Program-made: the position numbers and the translations under genes | NCBI GenBank assembly: GCA_937941095.1 | Contig: CALDYJ010000063.1 | Coordinates: forward strand, 1 to 44,070 | Length of the DNA: 44,070 bases | Source of the DNA: an uncultured Saprospiraceae bacterium | GTDB taxonomy: Bacteria; Bacteroidota; Bacteroidia; Chitinophagales; Saprospiraceae | Reading direction: 5' to 3' | Shown here: positions 16,989 to 25,607 of the stretch, piece after piece | Numbering within the stretch: position 1 is the stretch's first letter | How the letters are laid out: every line of letters starts with the position of its first letter | Notes under the pieces: generated by a model | The model's input: only the letters and a program-made list of their open reading frames with translations | What the model was told of the DNA's origin: nothing | Database searches by the model: none

Positions 16989-17702
16989 TTAGCCTTCAAC
17001 TAAAGTACCTACATGTTCACCATTGATGATTTTCATTAGGTTAGCAGGTTGATTGATGTCAAAAACGACAATTGGAATATTGTTTTCTTGGCACATTGTA
17101 AAGGCAGTCATGTCCATCACATTCAACCCAAGGCTGATTACTCTAGTAAATGATATTTTATCAAATTTTGTTGCAGAAGGATCCTTTTCCGGATCTGCAG
17201 TATATATACCATCCACTCTAGTACCTTTTAAAATTGCATCAGCTTCAATTTCATTGGCTCTTAAAGCAGCTGCTGAGTCCGTAGTAAAATAAGGACTACC
17301 AGTGCCAGCAGAAAAAATCACAACTCTTCCTTTTTCCAGGTGTCGAATCGCTCTTCTTTTTATATACGGCTCGGCAATCTGTCTCATTTCAATGGCAGAA
17401 ACCAATCTAGTATAAACCCCTAATTTTTCCATAGAACTTTGAAGTGCCATGCCGTTAATGACAGTTGCAAGCATCCCCATATAGTCTCCTTGTACCCTAT
17501 CGATACCACTTTGACTGGCTTGAAGGCCTCTAAATATATTACCTCCGCCAATTACAATGGCGACTTCTACTCCTAAATCTGAAATGGCTTTAATCTGGTA
17601 AGCATAGTGTTTAAGCATCTCTGGATCGATCCCAAATTTTTGCTTTCCCATTAAAGATTCCCCGCTCAGTTTAAGAAGTATTCTTTTATATTTTAAGTCC
17701 AT
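16989..17702 (-). CDS. pyrH: UMP kinase
   Basis: A 237-residue amino-acid-kinase-fold enzyme that phosphorylates UMP to UDP for pyrimidine nucleotide synthesis in the cytoplasm. Visible motifs are '[14 protein letters not shown]' at the N-terminus (phosphate binding), '[15 protein letters not shown]', '[24 protein letters not shown]' and '[13 protein letters not shown]'. The length is standard for bacterial PyrH. It follows tsf on the same strand, but a strong terminator lies between, so it probably has its own promoter. frr, often next in this cluster, is not present downstream. Confidence 0.97.
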   Translation of the reverse strand: MDLKYKRILLKLSGESLMGKQKFGIDPEMLKHYAYQIKAISDLGVEVAIVIGGGNIFRGLQASQSGIDRVQGDYMGMLATVINGMALQSSMEKLGVYTRLVSAIEMRQIAEPYIKRRAIRHLEKGRVVIFSAGTGSPYFTTDSAAALRANEIEADAILKGTRVDGIYTADPEKDPSATKFDKISFTRVISLGLNVMDMTAFTMCQENNIPIVVFDINQPANLMKIINGEHVGTLVEG

Positions 17703-17756
17703 CGACAGTTATTTATTAAGAGGTATTCAAATATGTTTCCAAAAAACAGTTAGGAC

Positions 17757-17792
17757 AAAAAAAAGACGAATTAAATAATTTAATTCGTCTTT
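17757..17792 (-). terminator. Intrinsic terminator of the rplM-rpsI-rpsB-tsf operon
   Basis: A 25-bp palindrome centred on 17777 (arms 17765-17776 and 17778-17789, GACGAATTAAAT and its complement). On the minus strand it is followed by eight U (A-run 17757-17764). It lies about 17 bp past the tsf stop and about 55 bp before the pyrH start. Confidence 0.88.
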
Positions 17793-17808
17793 ATAAAGTT
17801 TTAGCGAG

Positions 17809-18657
17809 TTATCCTAACTCTATGTTTTTAAAATCTGTGATTGTCAGATTCTTATCTATTGATTGTAAATACTGAGCTACGTTCATAGAACCGTCTTTAA
17901 CAAAGCCTTGGTTCAATAAAGTATTTTCTTTATAGAATTTATTCAGCTTACCCATTGCTATCTTTTCGATGATTGCTTCAGGCTTACCTTCTGCTCTTGC
18001 TTGCTCTTTTCCAATTTCGATTTCTTTTTCTATGATGCTTGGATCAACACCGTCTTTGTCAAGAGCAACTGGTCTCATGGCAGCAACCTGCATTGCTACA
18101 TCTTTACCAGGAGCTTCAAACTGAGGTCCTTCTAGATTTAGTGCTACAATTACGCCAGCTCTATAGCCCATGTGTATATAAGGTATAACCTGTCCTTCTC
18201 CAGCTGCTGTTTCAATTTTAGCATACTTAGAAATTTCGATTTTTTCTCCTATCACTCCAGTTTGCTCTATTACTTTTTCACCAACAGTTACATCTTCGAA
18301 AGGAAGTGCTAGTAAATCTTCAACAGTATTAGGAAGATTTTTCAAGGCTAGGTCTGCAAAAGACTTCGCTAAATTTACAAAGTCATCGTTTTTAGCAACA
18401 AAATCAGTTTCGCAACCTAATCTTAATACAACACCCTTATTTTTATTTCCTGAGGTTACAGCAATTACTACGCCTTCTTTAGCTTCTCTTTCAGCTCTTT
18501 TACTGGCCATTTTCTGACCTTTCTTTCTTAGGAAATCTATTGCTTTGTCAAAATCACCATCTGATTCGGTAAGGGCTTTTTTACAGTCCATCATTCCCGC
18601 ACCCGTTTGGTCTCTTAATTTTTTAACGTCAGCGGCAGAAATTTTTACTTCGCTCAT
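17809..18657 (-). CDS. tsf: Elongation factor Ts
   Basis: A 282-residue nucleotide exchange factor for EF-Tu. The N-terminal UBA-like module 'VKKLRDQTGAGMMDCKKALTESDGDFDKAIDFLRKKG' is diagnostic. The 'CETDFVAKNDDF' motif (TDFV, contacting EF-Tu) follows, then the dimerisation region and C-terminal 'LLNQGFVKDGSMNVAQYL'. The length is typical. It is co-directional with rpsB, with about 36 bp between them, and ends in a terminator. Confidence 0.98.
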   Translation of the reverse strand: MSEVKISAADVKKLRDQTGAGMMDCKKALTESDGDFDKAIDFLRKKGQKMASKRAEREAKEGVVIAVTSGNKNKGVVLRLGCETDFVAKNDDFVNLAKSFADLALKNLPNTVEDLLALPFEDVTVGEKVIEQTGVIGEKIEISKYAKIETAAGEGQVIPYIHMGYRAGVIVALNLEGPQFEAPGKDVAMQVAAMRPVALDKDGVDPSIIEKEIEIGKEQARAEGKPEAIIEKIAMGKLNKFYKENTLLNQGFVKDGSMNVAQYLQSIDKNLTITDFKNIELG

Positions 18658-18693
18658 TTTTGAAATTTATTATGATCTTTTAATATTTTTAAA

Positions 18694-19419
18694 TTATGCT
18701 TTTGCAGCATTTTCTTTTTCCGTCTTCACCTTCTTTCTTTCTTCCAAGCCATCTTTAATTGCATCTTTCATAGCATTTGTGATGATTGCGATTGACTTAG
18801 AGGCATCATCATTAGCAGGAATAGGAAAATCAACCAAGTTTGGATCAGAGTTAGTATCAACCATAGCAATGGTTCTTATCCCTAATCTTTTAGCTTCAGC
18901 TAATGCAATGTGTTCATGGTGAATGTCAACAATAAACAAAGCAGAAGGCAACATATTAAGGTGAGCAATCCCGCCTAATACTTTTTCTAATTTGTTTTTC
19001 TCTCTACCGAGCATCAAACGCTCTTTTTTAGTAACACTTTTCAGACTTCCATCTTGAAGCATTTTTTCGATGTTCAACATTTTTCTAACCGATCTTTTGA
19101 TCGTAGAAAAGTTAGTCATCATCCCTCCCAACCATCTTTCAGTGACGAAAGGCATATTTACTGAAGCTGCTGCTTCTGCTACTATTCCTTTTGCTTGTTT
19201 TTTAGTAGCAACAAACATCACTTTCCTTCCAGACTTTGCAATGTTTTTAGCAGCATTTAAAGCAACGTCTAAACATTCAGAAGTTTTATTAAGGTCAATA
19301 AGATGGATTCCTTTTCTTTCCATAAAAATGTATGGCTGCATTTTAGGATTCCATTTTCTTTTCATGTGGCCGTAATGTACGCCTGCATCTAACAAGTCTT
19401 TATATGTTGGTGTATTCAT
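18694..19419 (-). CDS. rpsB: 30S ribosomal protein S2
   Basis: A 241-residue S2 protein. The N-terminus 'LLDAGVHYGHMKRKWNPKMQPYIF' and internal 'VATKKQAKGIVAEAA', 'RWLGGMMTNFSTIKRS' and 'GIRTIAMVDTNSDPNLVDFPIPANDDASKSI' are family signatures. It is needed for 30S subunit assembly and mRNA binding. It lies 33 bp after rpsI and precedes tsf, the usual bacterial rpsB-tsf pairing, here joined to rplM-rpsI in one minus-strand operon. Confidence 0.98.
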   Translation of the reverse strand: MNTPTYKDLLDAGVHYGHMKRKWNPKMQPYIFMERKGIHLIDLNKTSECLDVALNAAKNIAKSGRKVMFVATKKQAKGIVAEAAASVNMPFVTERWLGGMMTNFSTIKRSVRKMLNIEKMLQDGSLKSVTKKERLMLGREKNKLEKVLGGIAHLNMLPSALFIVDIHHEHIALAEAKRLGIRTIAMVDTNSDPNLVDFPIPANDDASKSIAIITNAMKDAIKDGLEERKKVKTEKENAAKA

Positions 19420-19452
19420 ATTATTGAATAAATTTTGAGTCTAATAATAAAA

Positions 19453-19839
19453 TTAACGCTTTGAAAACTGGAAGCTCTTTCTTGCTTTTGGCTTACCATA
19501 TTTCTTTCTTTCTACTACTCTAGCATCTCTAGTAAGGAATTTCCTGTCTCTTAAAGGCTTTTTGAAATCCTCATTTAGTTTAACTAATGCTCTAGAGATG
19601 GCCATACGAACAGCTTCTGCTTGTCCTTTGAATCCACCGCCTCTAACGTTAACTTTTACATTGTATATATTTTCGATTTCCACTACTTTGAATGGATCCG
19701 TAATACTTGATTGAATGTTCGCTTGAGGAAAATATGCTGCAATGGTTTTACCATTGATTAATATTTGTCCGTCACCTTTAGTTAAATAAACTCTGGCAAC
19801 TGAAGCTTTTCTTCTGCCTATGGCATTTACCATTTCCAT
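19453..19839 (-). CDS. rpsI: 30S ribosomal protein S9
   Basis: A 128-residue S9 protein. It has 'AIGRRKASVARVYL', 'NVRGGGFKGQAEAVRMAISRAL' and the long basic tail ending in SFQFSKR, whose terminal Lys-Arg reaches the P-site tRNA in the ribosome. It lies 20 bp downstream of rplM; the L13-S9 pair is one of the most conserved bacterial gene pairs. Confidence 0.98.
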   Translation of the reverse strand: MEMVNAIGRRKASVARVYLTKGDGQILINGKTIAAYFPQANIQSSITDPFKVVEIENIYNVKVNVRGGGFKGQAEAVRMAISRALVKLNEDFKKPLRDRKFLTRDARVVERKKYGKPKARKSFQFSKR

Positions 19840-19859
19840 ATTAAACGATATTAAGGTTT

Positions 19860-20306
19860 TTATTTAATTTTTAATTCTTGTGGTTTTTGTGCAGCATGTG
19901 GGTGCTGGCTACCAGCGTAAACATAAAGCTTCTTAAATACTGCTCTACCTAATTTGTTTTTAGGAAGCATTCCTCTTACAGCTTTTTCTATAATGGCAAA
20001 AGGTTTTTTCTTAAGTAATTCAGAAGCAATGATTCTTCTTTGTCCCCCTGGATATCCAGTATGAGAAATGTATTCTTTTTGTTCCCACTTATTACCGCTA
20101 AATCTTACTTTTTCAGCATTAATAACGATTACGAAATCACCTGTATCTACGTGAGGTGTAAAAGAAGGCTTGTGTTTTCCTCTAAGGACATCAGCAATTT
20201 TAGTAGATAATCTACCAACTGCTTCTCCTTCAGCATCAATTATATGCCATTTTCTAACTACCTCTTCTTTCTTAGCGGACTTTGTTTTATAACTTTGAAA
20301 ATTCAC
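19860..20306 (-). CDS. rplM: 50S ribosomal protein L13
   Basis: About 148 residues. It has '[40 protein letters not shown]', '[12 protein letters not shown]' and '[33 protein letters not shown]', all L13 hallmarks. There is no ATG near the start. The frame can begin at a TTG (20312) or, more likely, at the GTG at 20306. The GTG gives an N-terminus MNFQSYKT that aligns with the usual MxxxSYKT of Bacteroidota L13. It is first in the rplM-rpsI-rpsB-tsf operon, preceded by a TACCTTTG promoter box and a small leader hairpin. Confidence 0.96.
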   Translation of the reverse strand: MNFQSYKTKSAKKEEVVRKWHIIDAEGEAVGRLSTKIADVLRGKHKPSFTPHVDTGDFVIVINAEKVRFSGNKWEQKEYISHTGYPGGQRRIIASELLKKKPFAIIEKAVRGMLPKNKLGRAVFKKLYVYAGSQHPHAAQKPQELKIK

Positions 20307-20340
20307 AATCAATAATTTTATTTGTCTTCAAATTTTAAAC

Positions 20341-20358
20341 CCAAAACGGGCTTTTTTC
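20341..20358 (-). promoter_or_regulatory. Small hairpin in the rplM 5' leader (possible autoregulatory site)
   Basis: Within the predicted ~55-nt leader, the minus strand reads AAAGCCCGTTTTGGGTTT. This can fold as a 6-bp stem (AAACCC-type pairing with one bulged base) with a short loop. Ribosomal protein operons commonly carry leader structures that mimic rRNA and bind the encoded protein. Whether this hairpin is such a site is inference from position only. Confidence 0.35.
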
Positions 20359-20368
20359 AAAAGAGTGG

Positions 20369-20399
20369 CAAAGGTATATTCCTTTACATCAAAAAACAA
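20369..20399 (-). promoter_or_regulatory. Promoter of the rplM ribosomal operon
   Basis: The minus strand has a perfect -7 box TACCTTTG (20369-20376), with a TTG (20397-20399) 20 bp upstream, close to the Bacteroidota -33/-7 spacing. The predicted transcription start is near 20363, giving a leader of about 55 nt before the GTG start. Confidence 0.6.
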
Positions 20400-20674
20400 G
20401 ACTTTCGAAGGAAATAATTCGAAGCCTCTTTCATAAGTCATTGATTATCAGTAAATATTTCGCAACTTTTTTGAGTAACCTCGAATTTGTTATCGTTTTT
20501 TCTTCTTTTGAGCCCATATAAAAGGAGCCTCAAATCAATAAACTTTCCCATTTAGGAGCAAATGCTCATTAACAAGCCTTGCTAATGTCCTGCAAATCTT
20601 GTTCAACAATCGATTAAATGAGCTCCAAAAACAATCCTAATGGTATCTTGTTTCCTTTTCTAAATAAATCGTAA

Positions 20675-22912
20675 ATGACTCGAAAGTATAGGTTGTTCAG
20701 CATATTGGTCTTTGTAGTCTTATCGGCTTTGAGTGCCATTTATGTTTTTCAATTAAAATTTTCATTTGATTTTGAACAATTTTTCCCGCAAGGGGATCCA
20801 GACCTTGAATTCTTTCGAGAGTTTATTGAAGAGTTTGAAACCGATGACAATTTTTTATTAGTAGCTGTTGAAAACAAAGAAGGTGTTTTCCAGCAAAAGT
20901 TTTTAAAAGATTTTCACGACCTCACTTTAAAATCACGTCGGCTTCCATATGTAAACAAAAGCGTCTCACTTACTACTTTTTCCTATCCATTAAAAACTCC
21001 ATTTGCCATCACAACCATTCCTGCCATACATATTGATAATCCAAAAAAGTATGAGCGGGATAAAAAAAGAATTTTGGCTGACGAACGATTTGTATATAAT
21101 TTAATTAGCCCAGACGCAAAAACGCTTTTAGTTTTCTTAAAAATAACTGACAGCATCAAACTCAAAGAATCAGAAGAACAGATTATTGCCTTAGAAAAAC
21201 TAATAAAGCCTTATAATTTTGATGCCTATCATTTTCTAGGTCGGTCATATTTTACCAAGGAGTTAGTGGCCATGCAAAAAAGAGAAGTTCTTGTCTCTGG
21301 GATGATCTCATCTGTACTCGTCTTGCTTATTATGTTTTTAATTTTTAGAAGAATCTGGGGCATTGCGATAGCATTATTTAGTATCGGGGTCGGCATGTTA
21401 CTCTTTTTTGGAATGATTGGTTTCACCGGTCGAGAACTTTCTGCTATATCTGCTCTTTATCCTGTCTTGATGATCATTGTAGGAACTTCAGATGTCATTC
21501 ACATCATGACAAAATACATTGACGAATTAAAAAGAGGAAAATCAAAAAAAGAAGCTATCAGCATAACCATTAAGCAAATAGGGCTTGCTACTTTATTGAC
21601 CTCCACTACAACGGCTATTGGCTTTGCTTCTCTTATCACTTCAAAGATTTATCCTATAAGGGACTTTGGAATTAATGCAGCCTTGGGTGTGATGATCGCT
21701 TATGTAACCGTTGTCTTCATGACCACAGCCTTACTTACTTTTTTTGATAAAGAGCAACTAACAAAGTATGGAAAGAATCAAAAAATTTGGGATGATTGGA
21801 TGGCTTGGTTCAATGTATACACAAAGGCAAATCCTAAAAAAATAGCCATAGCCTCACTAGGTGTATTAGCCATTTGTTTTTGGGGAATATCCATGATTCA
21901 GACTAATTATTCCATCATCAACAATATGCCATCGAACAGAAAAATCACAGAAGATTTTAAGTTTTTTGAAAAGCACTTCACTGGTTTTCGACCGATGGAA
22001 ATAGCGGTATTTGCCGAAGGGCAAAACAAGATCACGGACTACGATATTATGAAACAAATTGATGACGTAGAACAACATCTTAAAAATTACCCTGCTATAA
22101 GAGGAGTTACTTCTATTACGGCTGTGTATAAGTCTATCAATCAGATGCATAAAAACAATAAAGTGGATGCTTATACTTTTCCTGTTTCGGAAAAGAAATT
22201 TAATTCTTACAAAAGGTATACCGATAAACTTCCAGACAATCAATACAATGTCCTAATCAATAAAGAAGAAACTAAAGCAAGGATATCATCGAGGCTTCTA
22301 GACGTTGGTGCAGATACCATAAAGTATATGGGTCAAGACATCGACCATTGGATCAAAAACAATACAGATACTTCTCAATTAACTTTTAAAAGAACAGGTA
22401 CTGGATTAATCGTCGATAAAAATGCTGAATACGTTAGACGATCTCTATTACTAGGTTTAGGAGGAGCTATATTGATCGTAAGCCTACTAATGAGTATCTT
22501 ATTTAAAAACATAAAAATGGTAGTGGTTTCTTTAATCCCAAATTTATTTCCATTGCTCATGGCGGGGGCATTATTGGGGTTTTTAGGCATTGATTTAGAG
22601 GCTGGAATAGCTATTGTATTTGCTGTAATTTTTGGGATAGCTGTAGATGACACCATACACTTTTTGAGTAAATATAAGTTAGCTAGGAATGCAGGAAAAA
22701 ATATGGATGAAGCTATTGAGGTCACCTTTATGGAGACTGGAAAAGCCATTTGCATAACTTCGATTATCCTTTTCTTCGGATTTTTAGTCATGTTATTTTC
22801 CGTCCACCCTCCATCGGTGACCATTGGCTTACTGATAAGCTTAACTTTGTTTAGTGCTTTATTTGGAGATTTATTTTTGATCCCAGTATTGATACGTTGG
22901 TTAAAGGTTTAG
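20675..22912 (+). CDS. MMPL/RND-family exporter-like membrane protein
   Basis: A 745-residue integral membrane protein with two homologous halves. Each half has one N-terminal helix, a large extracytoplasmic domain and a five-helix bundle. Helices cluster at about 7-26, 205-250, 255-280, 300-355, 390-408, 590-660 and 690-740. Conserved RND-type segments are 'YPVLMIIVGTSDVIHIMTKY' in the first half and 'FAVIFGIAVDDTIHFLSKYK' in the second, including the Asp residues that carry protons. It belongs to the 'predicted exporter' group related to MmpL and HpnN, often moving lipids or hydrophobic compounds. The substrate is unknown. Its stop codon overlaps the stop of the convergent barrel gene. Confidence 0.88.
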   Translation: MTRKYRLFSILVFVVLSALSAIYVFQLKFSFDFEQFFPQGDPDLEFFREFIEEFETDDNFLLVAVENKEGVFQQKFLKDFHDLTLKSRRLPYVNKSVSLTTFSYPLKTPFAITTIPAIHIDNPKKYERDKKRILADERFVYNLISPDAKTLLVFLKITDSIKLKESEEQIIALEKLIKPYNFDAYHFLGRSYFTKELVAMQKREVLVSGMISSVLVLLIMFLIFRRIWGIAIALFSIGVGMLLFFGMIGFTGRELSAISALYPVLMIIVGTSDVIHIMTKYIDELKRGKSKKEAISITIKQIGLATLLTSTTTAIGFASLITSKIYPIRDFGINAALGVMIAYVTVVFMTTALLTFFDKEQLTKYGKNQKIWDDWMAWFNVYTKANPKKIAIASLGVLAICFWGISMIQTNYSIINNMPSNRKITEDFKFFEKHFTGFRPMEIAVFAEGQNKITDYDIMKQIDDVEQHLKNYPAIRGVTSITAVYKSINQMHKNNKVDAYTFPVSEKKFNSYKRYTDKLPDNQYNVLINKEETKARISSRLLDVGADTIKYMGQDIDHWIKNNTDTSQLTFKRTGTGLIVDKNAEYVRRSLLLGLGGAILIVSLLMSILFKNIKMVVVSLIPNLFPLLMAGALLGFLGIDLEAGIAIVFAVIFGIAVDDTIHFLSKYKLARNAGKNMDEAIEVTFMETGKAICITSIILFFGFLVMLFSVHPPSVTIGLLISLTLFSALFGDLFLIPVLIRWLKV

Positions 22913-23682
22913 TAAAATCCAAAAGTATAATTCAATCCTAATTGAAGGCCTAAAGTTGCGAATCTCATATCTGTATTAATCGTTTCATCAATTAATACTT
23001 CTTGACCACTAAGTTCTCGATGTTCAATAATGTAATCAAACTTACCTACTTTATAATTGAGAGCAGCAAATAGATAAAGGTCCTTGTAAAGGTAATATCC
23101 TAAGTCAGCTGTGGCGCTAAGGTATGTCCCTTTATCATACGAAGCGGTTTCAGCAATGCTAAGTTCTTGAGATTCTGACCAAGAAAAAATAGCCCTGTCG
23201 CTACTTATTTCATAAATTCTTGATTTATAAGAAGGTGTATTTCTTGGAGTCAATAAGCCCCCTGACAAAGACCATCCGAAACTCATTTTTTTGATTTTAA
23301 ATTGTTGGACAATCCCCAAAGAAAGATCATCAAAAAGAAATCCAGCATTGCCATATACACTTGAAGTATAGCTTAAACCTAGTACTTCATCATATTTTTC
23401 TTCAAATAAATTTGTCCTGTTAGGGTTGCCATTTCCTTTAAACATTAGCCTGCTCATCTCGAATTTAATGCCTGTATTATTTAAAAGAAAATTAAGTCCA
23501 AAGCTCGATTCGTTTCCTTTTAAAGAAAATCCATCATTGAGCTTTTTACTTGAAGTGATTTCTCCATAATTTTTAAAATCTTGATAAGACAAGTATGGTT
23601 GCACCTTGAATGCATAGTTTTGGGAAAAAAGAAAATTGCTGAATAAAATACAGCTCGCGAAAAGAATAATTTTAATTTTCAT
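22909..23682 (-). CDS. Predicted outer-membrane beta-barrel protein, uncharacterised
   Basis: A 257-residue protein with a signal peptide (about 1-20, ending LFSQ). The body has many alternating strands, e.g. 'SFGLNFLLNNTGIKFEMSRLMFKG', 'LSLGIVQQFKIKKMSFGWSLSGGLL' and 'DLYLFAALNYKVGKFDYIIEH'. It ends ...LGLNYTFGFY with a terminal aromatic, which fits BAM-dependent barrels. No specific family was recognised. The convergent 4-bp TTAG sequence at 22909-22912 supplies both its stop and that of the MMPL gene. Confidence 0.75.
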   Translation of the reverse strand: MKIKIILFASCILFSNFLFSQNYAFKVQPYLSYQDFKNYGEITSSKKLNDGFSLKGNESSFGLNFLLNNTGIKFEMSRLMFKGNGNPNRTNLFEEKYDEVLGLSYTSSVYGNAGFLFDDLSLGIVQQFKIKKMSFGWSLSGGLLTPRNTPSYKSRIYEISSDRAIFSWSESQELSIAETASYDKGTYLSATADLGYYLYKDLYLFAALNYKVGKFDYIIEHRELSGQEVLIDETINTDMRFATLGLQLGLNYTFGFY

Positions 23683-23800
23683 GATTGTTTTGTTTTAATG
23701 AATTTAAACCTTCATAAGATGAAGCTTGTTTTTAATGTGCCTCTATAAGTAAGTACGCTGAGTAATTGAGAATCTTGGGTATGCTTGAAAAATAAATTGA

Positions 23801-23817
23801 GAGCGCTTATGAGCGCT
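23801..23817. repeat. Tandem GAGCGCT repeat upstream of the aldehyde dehydrogenase gene
   Basis: GAGCGCT occurs at 23801-23807 and again at 23811-23817, ten bases apart (one helical turn). The core AGCGCT is self-complementary, so the pair can also act as an inverted repeat. It stands out in an AT-rich divergent intergenic region about 105 bp upstream of the -7 box and could be an operator. Confidence 0.3.
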
Positions 23818-23921
23818 ACTTTTAGCATAGCATCTTGAAGAGGTGTATATATATTAGATTTCTGAGGTCAATTCCTGAACACAGCGACATAAATTGAGTA
23901 TAAACCATTAACATTAATGAT

Positions 23922-23929
23922 TACATTTG
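23922..23929 (+). promoter_or_regulatory. -7 promoter box for the aldehyde dehydrogenase gene
   Basis: TACATTTG matches TAnnTTTG exactly and lies 34 bp upstream of the ATG at 23964, predicting a leader of about 28 nt. A TTG at 23894-23896 is a possible -33 element, at a somewhat long spacing. Confidence 0.5.
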
Positions 23930-23963
23930 CTGAATTTTTAAATTTTAAATATAATTCCTAAGA

Positions 23964-25493
23964 ATGAAGAATTCGTTTTTAAAAAAATTAGGCCTTAAGG
24001 CCAAAAACAATGGAACTTCCACAGGGCTAAAATCGACAGCCTCTTCAAAAAAATACATTGAATCCTATTCTCCAGTAGATGGAAAATTAATTGGAGCAGT
24101 AAGTGTTACTTCTAAAAGAGAATACGAAAATGTCATCAAGAAAGCGCAAAGTGCCTTTACTTATTGGCGTACAATTCCTGCACCTCAAAGAGGAGAAATA
24201 GTGAGACAATATGGAGAAGAGCTCAGAAAAAACAAAGACGCTCTCGGGCGACTGGTTTCCTACGAGATGGGAAAGAGTCTTCAAGAAGGCTGGGGAGAAG
24301 TCCAAGAGATGATAGATATTTGTGACTTTGCAGTTGGCTTGTCTAGACAATTATACGGTTTAACGATGCACTCTGAAAGACCAGGGCATAGAATGTACGA
24401 ACAATGGCATCCGCTTGGAATATGTGGAATTATTTCTGCTTTTAATTTTCCTGTTGCCGTTTGGTCATGGAATTCTATGATTGCTTTGATATGTGGGGAT
24501 GTATGTGTTTGGAAAGGTTCAGAAAAAACACCTATGTGTTCTGTTGCTTGTCAAAACATCTTTCACAAAGTATTAAAAGACAATAAGGTACCTGAAGGAG
24601 TTTCGTGTATAGTAAATGGAGACTATAAAGTTGGAGAGTACATGAGTACTGATAAACGCATCCCTTTAATAAGTGCGACAGGAAGTACGCGAATGGGTAA
24701 AATAGTAGGAGCAACTGTTGCAGCAAGAATGGGTAAAAGCCTTTTAGAACTAGGAGGAAACAATGCCATCATCGTAACGCCATCTGCTAGTGAAGAAGTA
24801 GTCTTGACGGGAGCTGTATTTGGAGCTGTGGGGACTGCTGGACAAAGATGTACAACGACAAGAAGACTCATCATTCATGAAAGCATTTACGATAAGACTA
24901 AAAAGAAAATTGCAAAAGCTTATAAGCAACTTCGTATTGGGGATCCATTAAATCAAAAAAACCATGTAGGTCCATTGATTGACAAAGATGCGGTAGAGCA
25001 TTACAGTAACGCTTTAGCTTCTGCAAAAAAAGAAGGCGCTAAATTTCTAGTCAAAGGAGGCGTGTTAAAGGGGAGAGGCTACGGTAGTGGTTGCTATGTT
25101 CAACCAGCAATTGTTGAAGCAGACAATGAAATGCAGATTGTTCAAACTGAGACATTCGCTCCGATCCTATATCTAATGAAATACAAGAATCTTGACGAAG
25201 CGATTGCTATGCAAAACAATGTACCGCAAGGTTTATCTTCCGCAATCATGACGGACAGTGTAAAAGAAGCTGAGCAATTCTTAAGTGCTGCTGGATCAGA
25301 TTGTGGGATAGCTAATGTAAACATTGGAACAAGTGGGGCAGAAATAGGAGGTGCATTTGGTGGAGAAAAAGATACTGGAGGTGGAAGAGAATCAGGATCA
25401 GACTCTTGGAAAGCTTACATGAGAAGACAAACTAATACCATCAATTATGGTAAGAAAGTTCCATTAGCTCAAGGGATTAAGTTTGACTTATAA
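23964..25493 (+). CDS. amaB: Aldehyde dehydrogenase, ALDH7 type (likely L-aminoadipate-semialdehyde / piperideine-6-carboxylate dehydrogenase)
   Basis: A 509-residue NAD(P)-dependent aldehyde dehydrogenase. The ALDH7 (antiquitin) signature is clear in 'GICGIISAFNFPVAVWSWNSMIALICGD' and in the C-terminal 'GGEKDTGGGRESGSDSWKAYMRRQTNTINYG'. Catalytic residues are Asn161, Glu262 (LELGGNN) and Cys296 (GTAGQRCTTTRR). ALDH7 enzymes oxidise alpha-aminoadipic semialdehyde to aminoadipate in lysine catabolism, so this is the likely reaction. The N-terminal 30 residues are basic and Ser/Thr-rich, longer than most bacterial homologues. No other lysine-degradation gene is nearby, and the gene is monocistronic with its own terminator. 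Confidence 0.88.
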   Translation: MKNSFLKKLGLKAKNNGTSTGLKSTASSKKYIESYSPVDGKLIGAVSVTSKREYENVIKKAQSAFTYWRTIPAPQRGEIVRQYGEELRKNKDALGRLVSYEMGKSLQEGWGEVQEMIDICDFAVGLSRQLYGLTMHSERPGHRMYEQWHPLGICGIISAFNFPVAVWSWNSMIALICGDVCVWKGSEKTPMCSVACQNIFHKVLKDNKVPEGVSCIVNGDYKVGEYMSTDKRIPLISATGSTRMGKIVGATVAARMGKSLLELGGNNAIIVTPSASEEVVLTGAVFGAVGTAGQRCTTTRRLIIHESIYDKTKKKIAKAYKQLRIGDPLNQKNHVGPLIDKDAVEHYSNALASAKKEGAKFLVKGGVLKGRGYGSGCYVQPAIVEADNEMQIVQTETFAPILYLMKYKNLDEAIAMQNNVPQGLSSAIMTDSVKEAEQFLSAAGSDCGIANVNIGTSGAEIGGAFGGEKDTGGGRESGSDSWKAYMRRQTNTINYGKKVPLAQGIKFDL

Positions 25494-25553
25494 ATCTAGT
25501 CTAATAAATGAGTAAAGCGATCTTAAGTGTAACGATGTCGCCTTTTATAAAAT

Positions 25554-25592
25554 AAAAAAGCGCTACCTGAGCAATCAGGTAGCGCTTTTTTT
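25554..25592. terminator. Bidirectional intrinsic terminator
   Basis: A near-perfect 17-bp stem (25554-25570 with 25575-25592) around a GCAA tetraloop has core GCGCTACCTGA and A/T runs on both sides. It separates the plus-strand aldehyde dehydrogenase gene from the convergent ompH genes. Confidence 0.93.
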
Positions 25593-25607
25593 ATTCCGAA
25601 TTTCTTA

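Larger units (their letters stand above)
20313..20674. other. Intergenic region between divergent rplM and MMPL genes
   Basis: The 362 bp contain no convincing gene. The left part (20313-20400) holds the rplM leader and promoter on the minus strand. The right part has short inverted repeats: GAGC/GCTC around 20557, and TTTGAG/CTCAAA around 20507-20535. No exact TAnnTTTG box was found for the plus-strand MMPL gene. Confidence 0.6.

Noticed and set aside
21866..22824. Two open frames of 125 and 149 residues opposite the MMPL gene
   Set aside because: Both are shadows of the strongly supported 745-residue exporter frame; composition and sequence show no protein-family signal.
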